Positions 45,971 to 57,909 of a DNA stretch of 64,000 bases are shown here, in pieces. The DNA is taken from the NCBI RefSeq assembly GCF_003573695.1, contig NC_039365.1, positions 78,817,082 to 78,881,081 on the forward strand. Direction: 5' to 3'. A program made the translations under genes and the position numbers. This stretch comes from Papaver somniferum (taxonomy: Eukaryota; Streptophyta; Magnoliopsida; Ranunculales; Papaveraceae). Below the pieces are notes generated by a model, which searched no databases, was not told the DNA's origin, and worked only from the letters and a program-made list of their open reading frames with translations. The number at the start of each line of letters is the position of its first letter. Position 1 is the stretch's first letter.

Positions 45971-46941
45971 ACAAAACCAACTATCCATGGTTCACATAAT
46001 GGTGTGTGTGATTTAGGGTTTTGGGTTTGTCAAGTTGAGAAGCTTCCAGATGTCGACATATTTGAACATGTACATAACTCTTATCATTTATTGTTCAAAG
46101 ATATTCCTTGATACTCAAGGTGATCCCTGGTCCGAAAAAGTGAAAAGCATTATTACCAGCAATTAAGGCATATCCTCTGGAAAATATTATTAGTTAATGT
46201 GCTAGACCATTAATAGAAAATTTTCTATGAGATTTCGGAAATGTTGGTTGACATTAATTGGAAATAGGTAAACAAAAGGTACTTTAATTCATATTCGGTT
46301 TTGGGATTCCTTGTTATCCAAACAACCTTGGTCTACAAATACTTGAGTTTGCATTTCTTGTAAACTATCCTAAGTGCCAGGAAAACTTCATTTCTTGTAG
46401 TTTCTGGTGGAGCCGTATATTCGGATAGGAAAGTACCCTAATTAGGAGAAATATCTTACGTCAACTCGTTTTAAGGATTCTGTGGGATCAAGTAGCTCTA
46501 CGAATACCGTTGGTAGGAAACAAGATAATTGCAGTGTTATAAGTTTCCGATTATTGATTTGATTGACTAGAGGTTGTTGTAACTTTGATTCCACCTGGTT
46601 TCTTTATTCTTGAGAACCTTCTCTTCTGATATAACGCTCACTCAAACTAGATCAAAGTATCGACGGGATATTTAGAACCATCTTCGGATCTAAAGACATC
46701 TTGTGATAATCCATTGTTAACAGACTCCGTTCTGTGCGTGATTGATCACAAGAGGATTCAAGTGTTGTTGTGCAGGTATTTGAAGGCAATAGAAGATATG
46801 AAGACGAAGAAGAATTCTTATTACTTTTCGTATCTTGTGGATTTAGTGCACAAACCTTGATCGGCTAGGGTCCAACTAGAACTGGTTTATCTTTGATATA
46901 CTTGATTCATTAGTTGTGTGAGATCGTCATCGCTTTATAGT

Positions 46942-49446
46942 TGAAAAATTGGGGGTATAACAACCACACCCAACAATTTTTTTGGCAATCTGAGAGGACT
47001 TACTCTATTATACTTTCAAGAGAATCAACTAGACGGTCAGACTCAATCTATAGAAAAGTATATCAAAAGAGTTTATATCACTATCTCTCAATTAAACCCG
47101 CAATCAACAAATAAGAATTTGCGAGCCCGATTGAGTATAAAAGAAGTAACTTGAACGGTACCAAAGACCAATGTTCAAGGATCAATCAATTTCAATCAAC
47201 AACCAAAGTTTGGATTTCCCAATTGATCGATTCTACGCACAACCTGTGATATTTCAATTATATAACAAAATATAATGTGGAAAAGAAATAACACAGACAC
47301 CAGAATTTTGTTAACGAGGAAAACTGCAAATGCAGAATAACCCCGGGACCTAGTCCAGCTTTGATTACCACATTGTATTAAGACAATACAGACACTAGCC
47401 TACTACGAATGAACTTTGGACTGGACTATAGTTGAACCCTAATCAATCTCACACTGATTCAAGGTACAGTTGCGCTCCTTCCGTCTCTGATCCCAGCAGG
47501 ATACTATGTACTTGACTCCCTTAGCTGATCTCACCCACAACTAAGAGTTGCTACGACCCAAAGTCGAAGACTTGATAAACAAATCTGTCTCACAAAGAAA
47601 AGTCTATTGGAATAGATAAATTTGTCCCCCCGCAGAAATACCTGTGAGTTTTGTTCCGTATTTTTATAAAACAAGGTGAACAGGAACCAATTGATAAACT
47701 TGACTTATATTCCCGAAGAACAGCCTAGTATTATCAGTCACCTCACAATAATCTAAATCGTATGGAAGCTAAACTAGATATTGTAGAATCACAACACGAT
47801 GAGACGAAGATGTTTGTGACTACTTTTTACCTTGCCTATCGGAGAAATAAATCTCGAGCAAATCTTAGAGAAGATAGTACTCAAACGATAGAATCAAGCA
47901 AGATCAGAACACGCAACTACAGAGAAAATAGTTGGGTATGGCTTCATAATCCCAATGAAGTATTCAAGTCGTTAACCTACAAAGTTTCCTGAAAAACCTA
48001 AGGTTAAAGGAGAATCGACTCTAGTTTATGCAACTAGTATCACACATGAGGTGTGGGGATTAGGTTTCCCAGTTGCTAGAGTTCTCCTTTATATAGTTTT
48101 CAAATCAGGGTTTGCAATCTAAGTTACCTTGGTAACAAAGCATTCAATATTCACCGTTAGACGAAAAACTGATTAAACCCATGCTAATATCTTTCAACCG
48201 TTAGATCTAACTTAGATTGTCACACAAAAATGAACTGTACCTTCATTTAGGTTTGAGTAAACGTACCTAAACGTGTACACCAAGTTGGCTCAACATAGTT
48301 AACCGAAGTTAGCCATATGAACACTCTCATATCAACCTTGTTCATCTTAACCATAACTAGTTCAAATGACTCAAATGAAACTAGATAAAGAGTTGTTCAA
48401 TTTCTACATTCTCATAGAAGTATACAAGAACACAGTTGAAGCAAAATCAGTTTGATTCACTTGAATCAATTCATGAACATTATAGCCACGGTTTTCAAAG
48501 ATTGCATTCCTTATTATATAAATGTATTAGTTCATGTACACAATCGATTTTAGAACTTTAACCTTCAAGTATGCAAACGGGTACGCATACTTGAAATACC
48601 CGTACCAAGATTGGGTTTCGCCAGTATGCAAACAGGCACGCGTACTTCCAATCCCAGCAGAAAAACTCGGACATGAACCTTACGCCAGTATGCATACGGG
48701 TACGCATACTGAGGTTCCTGGATTTCTCAAACCAACAGGTACGCATACGGGTATGCATACTATGGTTCCCGGACATGGATTACATATGTGCAAGAGTGCA
48801 CAACATGTCACAATCCAATAATGGTTAAGTGTTATAAACTCTTATTTCAATCATTGAAACTTTCTTAGAGGATGACAATAGCCGTTTTCACACACTATTA
48901 GCATCAAAGCAATTTTCAAGTTATTGAAATAATCATAACGAAATATTCCAAGTCTACAACAAATGATTGTATCACACAAACCATGTAAAATGTTACTCGG
49001 AAATTTTCACATGATCATATTTTGACTTTCGTCAAGAATATAAGATGAACTTGGTGGAAGCGAAATCTTACCAACACATATTTCGAGAAATATGTAAGCG
49101 AGTTAAACTCAGCTCGAAATATCAAACGTGCATAGTAGAAAACTATATAACACTACGGCTTATGTCTCAATATAGGAGATAGAGTAGAAATAGACTTTCC
49201 AAGTGATAGATGAGTTTCAGTCTCCACATACCTTTTGTTGATGAAGTTCCACAAGCTCGCCTTAGTAGTTCTTCGTCTTCAAATGATGAACGCTGTGAAG
49301 TCTAATGCTCAACTACACAATATATGTCCTAGTCCCAGACATCTATAAGTAGACTAGAAATCAAGACTTATACTTTTGATCACTAACATTGACAAACAAG
49401 CTTTAGATGGCAACGCTTGCGAGTTTGACCGAGCAATGCTCTAACA
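46942..49446 (-). mobile_element. Solo LTR B, nested, opposite orientation (2505 bp)
   Basis: Minus-strand start TGTTAGAGCATTGCTCGG at 49446; minus-strand end CAATTTTTCA at 46942. A perfect target duplication ATAGT lies at 46937-46941 and 49447-49451, and closing it rejoins LTR A. It belongs to the same family as A and C. ORFs inside (47762-47992, 48534-48821) are not genes. Confidence 0.93.
48560..48770. repeat. GTATGCATACGGGTACGCATAC repeats in LTR B (degenerate)
   Basis: Four degenerate units around 48566, 48633, 48688 and 48741. Each is a near-palindrome made of GTATGC and GTACGC words. They lie 680-890 bases from the LTR start. Confidence 0.75.
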
Positions 49447-50218
49447 ATAGTTTCTTTTAAGATCTATATTGATTGATTACGAATCTAGAACTTGATTATT
49501 TCGGTAATCAATATTTAGATTGATATAACCAGAAAAAGAAGTTTATTAGATTAAACATAAGATCCTTTGTCAACAACTCATCACATATCTTCTATAAAGA
49601 TTGGTTAGAGTGGTTACCAAACAGATTCTTGCTCTGGTGTTTAGAATACGATCCAAATGACTTTCTATTCACGTGCGTGACTCTAGAAGTCGAAGGCGCA
49701 GGGATATTAACAAAACTAAGTAGCTAGGGGTAGTCTGCTAGGTCTCAACTATACCAAGTTGGTATTAGATTTTGTATAACGTATTAATTCTAAGAGTAAT
49801 GGACTAGGTCCCGGGGTTTTTATGCATTTGCGGTTTCCTCGTTAACAAAATCTTGTTGTGCCATTTACTTTATTATTCCACAATTATATTTGATTTATAT
49901 GATTTAATGTAAATTGCACTTGTACGCTAAATCCGTAACACTTGATATTGATCCTGTAGAGTTTCGGTTATTACCGAACCTATTATCAAGTGTCCATTTT
50001 GTTGTCGTATCGTCTCAATCTTGTATCTGAAGTCAATCATACAAGTGACTTAGTTGTTGTATTATCTCGATCTCGTATCCATAAACGATCACACGAAGTG
50101 TGAACTAATTTTTTGTATTATCCCGGCTCTTTCCATAGACTGACGATCACATTCGGTATATGACTTATAGGTTGATAAATAAAAGATACTGGTGTATTTG
50201 GGTACCCTCGTTTTTTCA

Positions 50219-50565
50219 CCTTTTATACCAACATTTATGCAACCATTTTTTTAGTTGCATTCACATTGTGCAACATTTTTTTGTAGTCATTTTTTTATGA
50301 GTACTGAAACTTATTTTTTATACACCTAGTTTTTTTCCCTTAGGCATGACCCAAATCTTTGGTGAAAATAATGGCATCTTAGAATGGTACATGACAAATT
50401 TGAAGAATATTCTTGGTGATAGGATAATCACTTTTTTATTTGAATGCGGTGAGGAATAAATGCTTCAATTCTAAAAGTGTTTCTTAGATACTTCTACGGC
50501 TACTTATCACTCATCTTAAACAAAACTTACTCATTAGTGCTTCTAATGATAGGTATGTTCCATTA
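50219..50565. other. AT-rich flank of LTR A
   Basis: No recognisable feature. It may belong to the LINE insertion that follows. Confidence 0.4.
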
Positions 50566-51175
50566 TTGATGCTTTCAAAAGTGCTACATATGTTTTTAGT
50601 TACAAAGGTTACCAAACTGCTATGGCAACGGTTACAGGTCTTGGTTGTGGATGAGTTGCAAATTATTTTTAAGATATCCCTCGCGACTGCTGGTCAAATG
50701 CCTAATTTTATGGTTGCAGGTATGGGAAGAAATATTGAGCAGAAGAATGGAATATGGACACATGTAGCTTCAAGATGCATCAGTTTCAAGGGAGCATGGG
50801 GTGCAGACCACTTGGAGAGCTTAGCTGTGTTGGAAGGATTGCAGTGGGCTTTACAACTTGGTTTCAAGAAGGTTATTATTGAAACAGATTATCAAAGTTT
50901 TATTCAATCCATTGAAGGAGTTGCATCAGATATCTCTTTGAAACTGAGGGGGATTGTTGAAGACATTATTTTAGTTTTAAAGTTTTTTTTTTCATGCATT
51001 TGTAAGCACATAAATAGGTTAGCAAATAAATATGCTAATCATCTAGCTAAACATGCTCGAAAAGAGAATATGTGTAATAGTTGGGAAGGGGACCTCCTTC
51101 TTTCCTGGTAAACTATATTATGTATGACATTACTTAGATGAATGAAAATTTTCCTTTGAATCAAAAAAAGAATCC
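50566..51175 (+). pseudogene. LINE 3' end: RNase H domain fragment
   Basis: The ORF to 51111 has the middle and end of a plant LINE RNase H domain: ESLAVLEGLQWALQLGFKKV (Glu), IIETDYQSFIQSI (Asp in ETD) and HINRLANKYANHLAKHA (final conserved Asn/Asp-His block) followed by a short tail, about 60 bases of 3' UTR and AATCAAAAAAAG at about 51160-51171. The normal N-terminal Asp segment is weak (near VAGMGRNIEQKNG). It is 5'-truncated with no reverse transcriptase, as is usual for dead LINE insertions. Confidence 0.75.
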
Positions 51176-51727
51176 TTGAATAAGTATGGACTAAAGAACA
51201 CAGATCTTATCATGCATCCATTAAGTTGGCGGCATAACATGTTTATTTTCTGCATAATACAATCATTTAATATAAATATAGAGGCAAACTAAAATAAGCT
51301 TGGGTGATATTTAATATAATCATTCAGAAGTAGATTAAAACAAAAAATTATTCATTAGTCAACCAATACTTCATTATAACTAAGAACAACATTTCGATGC
51401 ATCAAACATAAACATGATTTTAAACAATGGATGCTTGTAAATGGAAACTCAATTGATTGCATAAGAAGTGGTAGTGTGGATGCATAACAAAGTTTTTTTT
51501 TCTTAACAAAGTTGTTCCTTTTCTTGGTTCTCATCTCCTTTGTGCATAATCGTAGGTCACCATCATCTTCTTCTTATAACTCAACCTCATCAGGGTACAA
51601 AACGAGTTAAAATCGAAGAAGAAATTGAAGAAATAAGAGATGTATCTAAGAAAAATCTTACCAAAGCTTTTCTGTTCCTTAATTCTTCTCTTTTGATTAA
51701 TTCCTCAAGTTCTTCTTCTAGGTCATG
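51176..51727. other. AT-rich DNA with part of a local tandem repeat
   Basis: From about 51600 it contains a unit (TCGAAGAAGAAATTGAAG, AAAAATCTTACCAAAGC, CCTCAAGTTCTTCTTCTAGG) that recurs after solo LTR C at 54050-54190. No gene. Confidence 0.6.
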
Positions 51728-54007
51728 TGAAAGTGTGGGGGTAGCAAAGTACACCACCAACTTTTTTTTAGGCAACCTGTATGGACTAAAATAAAATACA
51801 ATTCCGAATGAATCTCGATCAGGAGTTATATGAAGATCTTATATCTCTTTCTCTCACAATATGAATGTGAACATAGACTAGTCCGTGAACCTGATTAGTA
51901 CTTGGACGATTCCAAAGATCAATATCCAAGAATCAATCAAGTCATATCCAAAAATTGTGATGAACTTATCTACTTGAATTAATTTTACGTACAACCTGTG
52001 ATATTTCAATTATAAAGATAAAAAATATAATGCGGAAAAGAAATAACACATACACCAGAAATTTTGTTAACGAGGGAACCACAAATGCAGAAAAACCCCC
52101 GGGACCTAGTCCATATTTGAACACCAAATTGTATTAAGCCGCTACAGACTCAAGCCTACTATCAGAACTTAGGACTGGAATGTAGTTGGGACGAAATTAA
52201 ACCATCACATCAATTCAGTTACAGTCGCGCTCCTTACGCCTCTTGAATCCCAGAAGGACTCCGCGCAATTGATTCCCCTAGATGACGTCCTTTACAACCT
52301 AAAAGTTGCTTCAACTCAATTGAAGACTTTAAACCAATATGCCTCCCACAGATAAGCTTATATGTTATTTTCGTTCTGATCATAGATCAAGGTGAGGTAG
52401 GAAACCGATTGCAATAGACAAAGTCTAGCAAACCTCAAAATGCAGTCTTATGAATCCTGAAGAATAGCCTAGATTATTATTCACCTCACAAGTATAAACT
52501 TGTGGAATCACAAAGTTTGGGACGAAGAAACTTTGTGATTTCTATCTATCTTGTTTGTTGGAGCAATGCTCGACAATCAAAACAAGATCAGGTTATACGA
52601 ACTATCAAGATAAAGATAGTTAGACCTGGCTTCATGAATCCCTAGGTGAAGTCTTTTTATTCGAAACCCTAGAAGGGTTTGAAGGAGAGGGAGACTCTAG
52701 TTTACAACTAGGACACACAAGAATAATGTGAGGGATTCAAAGATCCCAGTTGTTTGAGGTTCTCCTTATATATACTTTCAAGATCAAGGTTGCTTTGGAT
52801 TTAAGTTAAGGAAGCTTTGGAATCAAGTAATCAATAATCATCATCAAATGAAAAACTTGATTTGAGATTAACATAACAAAATATACATTCTGGTTAGGAG
52901 GAACCATAACCGAACCGTGTATAATGCCTGGTTTATAAAAGATTAGCCGAAACTAGCCAATTGAATGATAAGCTTAACCATTTTCATATAACACTTTAAG
53001 AATTTTCCTTGAGTCATAAATGTGATCAATCATGTATAGATAGTGTTTTTAGAGAGTTATTCAAATGCTAATCATCTCATAGAAATAATACCGACGCATC
53101 TGAAAATATTCGACAGGGTAAGTACATGTACCTGGTACGTGTGATGTACCTGTTCGTGAATATTTTTTTCATAGTACGTGTACCGGGTATGTGTACCCTT
53201 ACTACAAAAACGGGTTCAGGAGCAGACATATGTTTTACGGTTTGCCTACTCGACATGCGTACCTTTTCGGTTTTGAAACCAACAAAACTTCTCCACTTTG
53301 CATACTAGGTATGCGTACCTTCCTGGATCACGAGTCAACAAACTTTTTATGGTATGGATACCGGGTATGCGTACGAAAAAGTTGGTGCCGAACTATAGCT
53401 ACGCCGGTACGTTTACTGGTACATGTATTGCGGCTCTGGACTTATAACAATTCTCCTAGTATGTGAACTTGTATGCATACTGTCCCGTATCCTGATTTAC
53501 AGTAGTTCTATATCTCTCTAATAATCAATATGAAACATTCCCGAATAACATCAATGTTACATATCATTGTTCCTGGATATTTTTAAATAATTAAATCTTG
53601 AATCATAATTAGGTCATAAACAATAAATTTTACTTAACCAAATATATCAAATATGAACAAATGTTCTTAAGTTTAGCATATTTCGAGAACGATATTCAAG
53701 ATAAACTTGACTCGAAATTTCTGTTGTACATGTATTTTGTAATTTATTCATGCGACAATGTCTCTCGTAGATAGAAAGGTGAAAACTTGAGAAATAGGTG
53801 GTTCAGTCTTCACTTACCTTTTGTTGAAGAAGTTCTCCAGAGCTCCTGTTGAAATTCCCCTTCAAAAGGTACTCAACTACACACTTTTATCCTAATCTGA
53901 GACTTGATTAAATGTAGACTAGAGATCAAGATATAGTTTTTACAACTAAATTGACAACAAGCTTGAGATAGAAGCATTTGTGAGTTCGACCGAGCAATGA
54001 TCTAACA
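51728..54007 (-). mobile_element. Solo LTR C of the same family (2280 bp)
   Basis: Minus-strand start TGTTAGATCATTGCTCGG at 54007; other end TGAAAGTGTGGGGGTAGC at 51728. Flanks are TCATG (51723-51727) and TCATA (54008-54012), a target duplication with one change. It carries the family block GGTTCCCTCGTTAACAAAAT (minus strand) near 52070. Confidence 0.88.
53110..53490. repeat. GTACGTGTACC/GTATGCGTACC repeats in LTR C
   Basis: At least six scattered units of a near-palindromic core (GTACCGGGTATG, GGTATGCGTACC). They lie 520-900 bases from the LTR start. Confidence 0.65.
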
Positions 54008-54012
54008 TCATA

Positions 54013-56435
54013 ATCACCAATACTAGAAAATATGCTAAAATAGATGCATCTAAGCAAAAATCTTACCAGAGTCTTTCAAAGTTTCTTGGTTTTCACTGCT
54101 TTTTTGATTCCTCAAGTTCTTGTTGTAGGTTATGATAACCAGAAGAGAAAAAAAAAGTTAGAATCGAAGAAAAAAATTGAAGAAATAAAAGATGAATTTG
54201 GAATTCCTTTGAGTTTTAGAAAAGCGTCGTTCTACTATGCTTTGCTGTAGAAATAAAAATAGTTAGACGTTTGATAAACTATAATATGAAAAGTGTTTCC
54301 CAATAAACTGTAAATTATGTTTGGTAAACTGTCATGTTGAAGTGCTTATGATGTGACTAATGACAAAAACAGACATGTTTTAAAAATTACTATTAAAGGG
54401 CTCTAATAATAAACTATGTTTTTCATTTGGAATATTGTTTAAACAAATCTGGATAATAAAAATAATTTATTAATTTAATATCTTACTAATTTCAATTTTT
54501 ACCTTTGAATACTATATTTTATTATTATTGTTGTTTTTGTTATTTTATGCAAAAAAAGGAAATTGATCAGTGAAAATAATTATATATAAATATTTGAATA
54601 AGGTTGAATTTTTTCTTTTAGTATAATAACAAGGTTAAAATAGAGAATCTTTTAATTAAAACTAAGCGCCTCCACAACTTCTGCTTTTAAAATCTACTCC
54701 TGAGTAATTTTTATTCTTGGTAGTGACTAAATGCAACCCACACAAAAGTTAAATACAACCCTTTGAGAATGATATATACCTTGTCGATATATGAATAAAC
54801 AAAACTCACCTTTATCACTATGTTTAGTTTTCCCTAATTTCCACAACCCTCAAATCTAATTCTCTATAGTTCTCTTATCCACTCCAATCAAATTAACGTA
54901 TCTTAATTCCGAAATAATATCTATATTAGGTGTCTCAAAGTTCTAATTAGATAAACACCCTTGTAATTATTAAATTCTAATGGGACCGAAAAGAATTGAT
55001 TTCCTAATCAATTAGGCCATAATCTATGCTCTCGTAGATTGTCTCTGCTTACACAAGCAACAATTGATTGATCTTAATGAGGCTGAACAACCAAATACCA
55101 TAACTACCCACTATATTTTCAAGCAGACTTGAAGGGAAGATGATTGATTAATGATTCACAGAATACCAAAAGACATCCCACTATATTTTCAAGCATAATG
55201 ATTCGGAGTCATGCTGTGATGAGATTCATCCTCGTGAAAACATTTATAAGGGTACATATTTTAACCCTTGAATATTACATCTTAGATGTATTAACATCTC
55301 TAGAAAATATTTATAAAATATTTTTTTTTTCACATTATTTATTTAAATTTATTTACTCCTTATTTCTTTTAACAAATCAAATTCACGGTACATACTCTTT
55401 CTGGTTTGCTAAACCTAGAACCGTAAGTTTTTTGTTTTTTCATTGAAAGATGTTCGAATCAACATATTGTTTCATATACAGACACATCAAAGTTAAGGAA
55501 AGGAGTTTTATTGATTGGGTACTGGAAATCTAACAAAGCGATCGTGGTTGTAGCAGGAACTAAACGACTTTGTTCGTGCGGGTAAAAATGTTTACAAATT
55601 ATAGCAGTAGAAAATCCAGAATGAAATGAACTGATTAACAATGCAAATTACCATGAGGGATAATGGTTTAAATATGCCAATATTTGTACAAGGATGTCAT
55701 AGAATCCTCTGTGGAATCACAACATCGGTATTTGATATCGCAAGGTTGTTCAGATTGAAAATTTTTAGCCATCATAATCTTATGCCGTAAATGTTGTTTT
55801 TGAATTAATACCCATAATTTGAAAACTTATAAATAGAGAAGTGATCAATTTATTATCGACCTTTGTATACAAGGAGGCATCATAGGTTATATTGTATAGG
55901 TTCTTAGATAATACAGGAGCTGGTGTTGAATACTGAGATGGACGTGAAGAACATATATTTATATTTAAGAACTCTTGCTTTGGAAGAGATACTATAATTA
56001 GATCATTAGATGGATTCTTATATTGTACTTGAGAGAAAACTATGATTAGACACTAGAATACCAGAGAGAATTAAGTTTCTTTAGTGGAGGAATTAAGAAG
56101 CAAATAGAAAACAATTCAAGGATGTAAAAATTAAGAAAAATTGTGAATACGTATTTATTTCAATAATTTTTCATGGAGATGTGGATACAGCTGTGATGTA
56201 ACATCTAAGTGATAGAAAGTGCACCCTTATATAAACTGTCACGAGGCCTCGTCACAGCACGACTCTAATAATTTGTCTGATAATTCAAAGGGCTTAGTGA
56301 TCAATGACAATTCTTTGGATTTGTGTTGGTGTAAACATTGTCAGGTGCGGTTAAGGAAAGATTGTGAAGGTTGTCTTGTTTACCCACTTCAATAAGGTGT
56401 ATAATATTTTGAAAATATTTTATTTAATGTTACTA
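54013..56435. other. AT-rich DNA without recognisable genes
   Basis: It holds the second unit of the local tandem repeat (54050-54190) and a 19 bp direct repeat CCACTATATTTTCAAGCA at 55109 and 55178. A phrase GGTGCGGTTAAGGAAAG near 56344 resembles GGTGCGGTTAGGAAGGG near 11357. No gene could be supported. Confidence 0.5.
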
Positions 56436-56569
56436 CTAGATTTTGTGCCCGTATTACGTACCGTGCGGACCCAAAAATCGCTTTGCCTCGCTCGGCCTAT
56501 ACATGCTTAGGATTTTTTATATGGTGTGGCTCGGCTTCGTCTTACCTTATTATTATGCCCATGGCATCT
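56436..56569 (-). mobile_element. Helitron-like 3' end with the start of a minisatellite
   Basis: Minus strand ends GGGCACAAAATCTAG next to host T, and inward there is a worn GC-rich hairpin (CGTGCGG and GTGCCCG). The inside (TCGCTTTGCCTCGCTCGGCC) resembles GGCCGACCAAGCGAAGCGAGG at 9319-9339. The other end was not found; the element continues after the LTR insertion, at least to about 62830. Confidence 0.5.
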
Positions 56570-57795
56570 TGATAGGGTGTAGAATACATCCTATTTATTA
56601 TCTATTGTTTATTATTTCTCTGCTATTTTTCTTGTAAATTATGTATTTTACGCATGTTTTTGAGTTATTAGGTATTTTGGAGTCGCACGGAGGAAAAGAA
56701 GAAGAAATCACCCAATTTGTGCGAAATGGGAAATATTGTCATTTCATAGGCGACTCATTTAATGAAGAATTTTCTAGACTCATCTAGACTCATGGGTTTG
56801 AATAATTGGGCTTGGATTTGGAAAGAGAAGATGGAAGATTTGAGAAAAACTTGGATTTGGAAGTTGAGATACAAAGGGAAAGTGGTGTTATTATGGAATG
56901 AGGATTCTATTCCTAAGAGGATTGCTAGGAAACTAAAGCCTATAAATAGAGAAGTTCTCTACACAATTTTTACACACCTTTTACACACACAACACTTCTC
57001 TTTTCTTTTCTTTATTCTTTGTGTGAACTTCTTAGCATGAGTAGCTAATTTTATTGATTGATGATGAATTCCTAGTTCTTGATATGTTTTGAGTTTTGTT
57101 TTAAATCTACTTTGAAGTTTTCACATGATTATCGTTTGTTTTTACTAATAGGAATGTTTATACATTCATGGTTGATTGATAGGTCGTTTAGGATGCATAC
57201 TAAATTGATTTGTTAATTGATCTAAAGCTAGTGAAAGTTAGGGGATAAGTAATCGTTTCTTGAATCTTTACATAAGTAGCAAACACGAGACCTTGCGGAG
57301 GGATTACGTTGAGCAATTGTGTGTGGAAACAACGTTAGCAAGTAGTCCTTGATCTAAGAGTCTAACTACTAATGTAAACCTAATAAATTCATAAATCTTA
57401 ATGCGTTTAACTAAATTACATCTTGAGTGAGCTACTACTAGGTGGTTTGGTGAATAGAATCCGGTAGTCGAGAACTTCCGTATCTGGTGATACTAGGGAT
57501 TTAGGGGTTTAGCACTGAGCTAGCTGCTTTACCTACGGTTGGTGATAATCTGAATCATTGTTTTGCAACGAAGAAGGATTCCCTGATCTAATCTCTCTTA
57601 TTGATTTCAACTTTATCTTTTTAATTGCTTTGTTTATTCTTTTACTTTATAAAATCTAAAACCCCCCTTTTTTGTGACATTATAAGACAACTAAAACCTC
57701 TTGCTCCTCGTGGGAACGATCCTTACTATCGCTATATTACCTTTTAATTAGTGAGAAAAATATTAATTAATTTTTTGTGGTTACGACACGCATCA
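56570..57795 (+). repeat. 5' LTR (1226 bp)
   Basis: TGATAGGGTGTAGAATAC to TTACGACACGCATCA. A 12 bp direct duplication of CTAGACTCAT occurs at 56773-56790. It lacks the 36 bp insertion seen in the other LTR. Confidence 0.94.
56941..56948 (+). promoter_or_regulatory. TATA box of the 5' LTR
   Basis: TATAAATA, with TCTCTACACA 15 bases on as a likely start region. It is repeated at 61686-61693 in the 3' LTR. Confidence 0.55.
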
Positions 57796-57800
57796 AATTT

Positions 57801-57818
57801 TGGCGCCGCTGCCGGGGA
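57801..57818 (+). other. Primer-binding site
   Basis: TGGCGCCGCTGCCGGGGA, five bases after the LTR. It is the site typical of Athila and related Ty3 elements. Confidence 0.88.
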
Positions 57819-57909
57819 GCAGCGGAGCAGCTTTAGTTGTTTTTATTTTCGTTTTATTTTTGTTTTTAACTTTGTTTTCTAGATTTTTTATTTCAGGTAC
57901 CAATTTTCC

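Larger units (their letters stand above)
44952..50218 (+). mobile_element. Solo LTR A of a large family, split by solo LTR B
   Basis: It starts TGTTAGAGCATAGCTCGG and ends GTACCCTCGTTTTTTCA. Flanks are CTTTT (44947-44951) and, one base off the end, CTTTT (50220-50224), a probable target duplication. Removing LTR B leaves about 2757 bp. No primer-binding site or coding sequence follows, so recombination has removed the rest. It includes a shared family block near 49800 (GGTCCCGGGGTTTTTATGC, then GCGGTTTCCTCGTTAAC). Confidence 0.8.

Noticed and set aside
47762..48821. ORFs inside solo LTR B
   Set aside because: They lie in LTR sequence, one across the GTATGC/GTACGC minisatellite, and have no domain.
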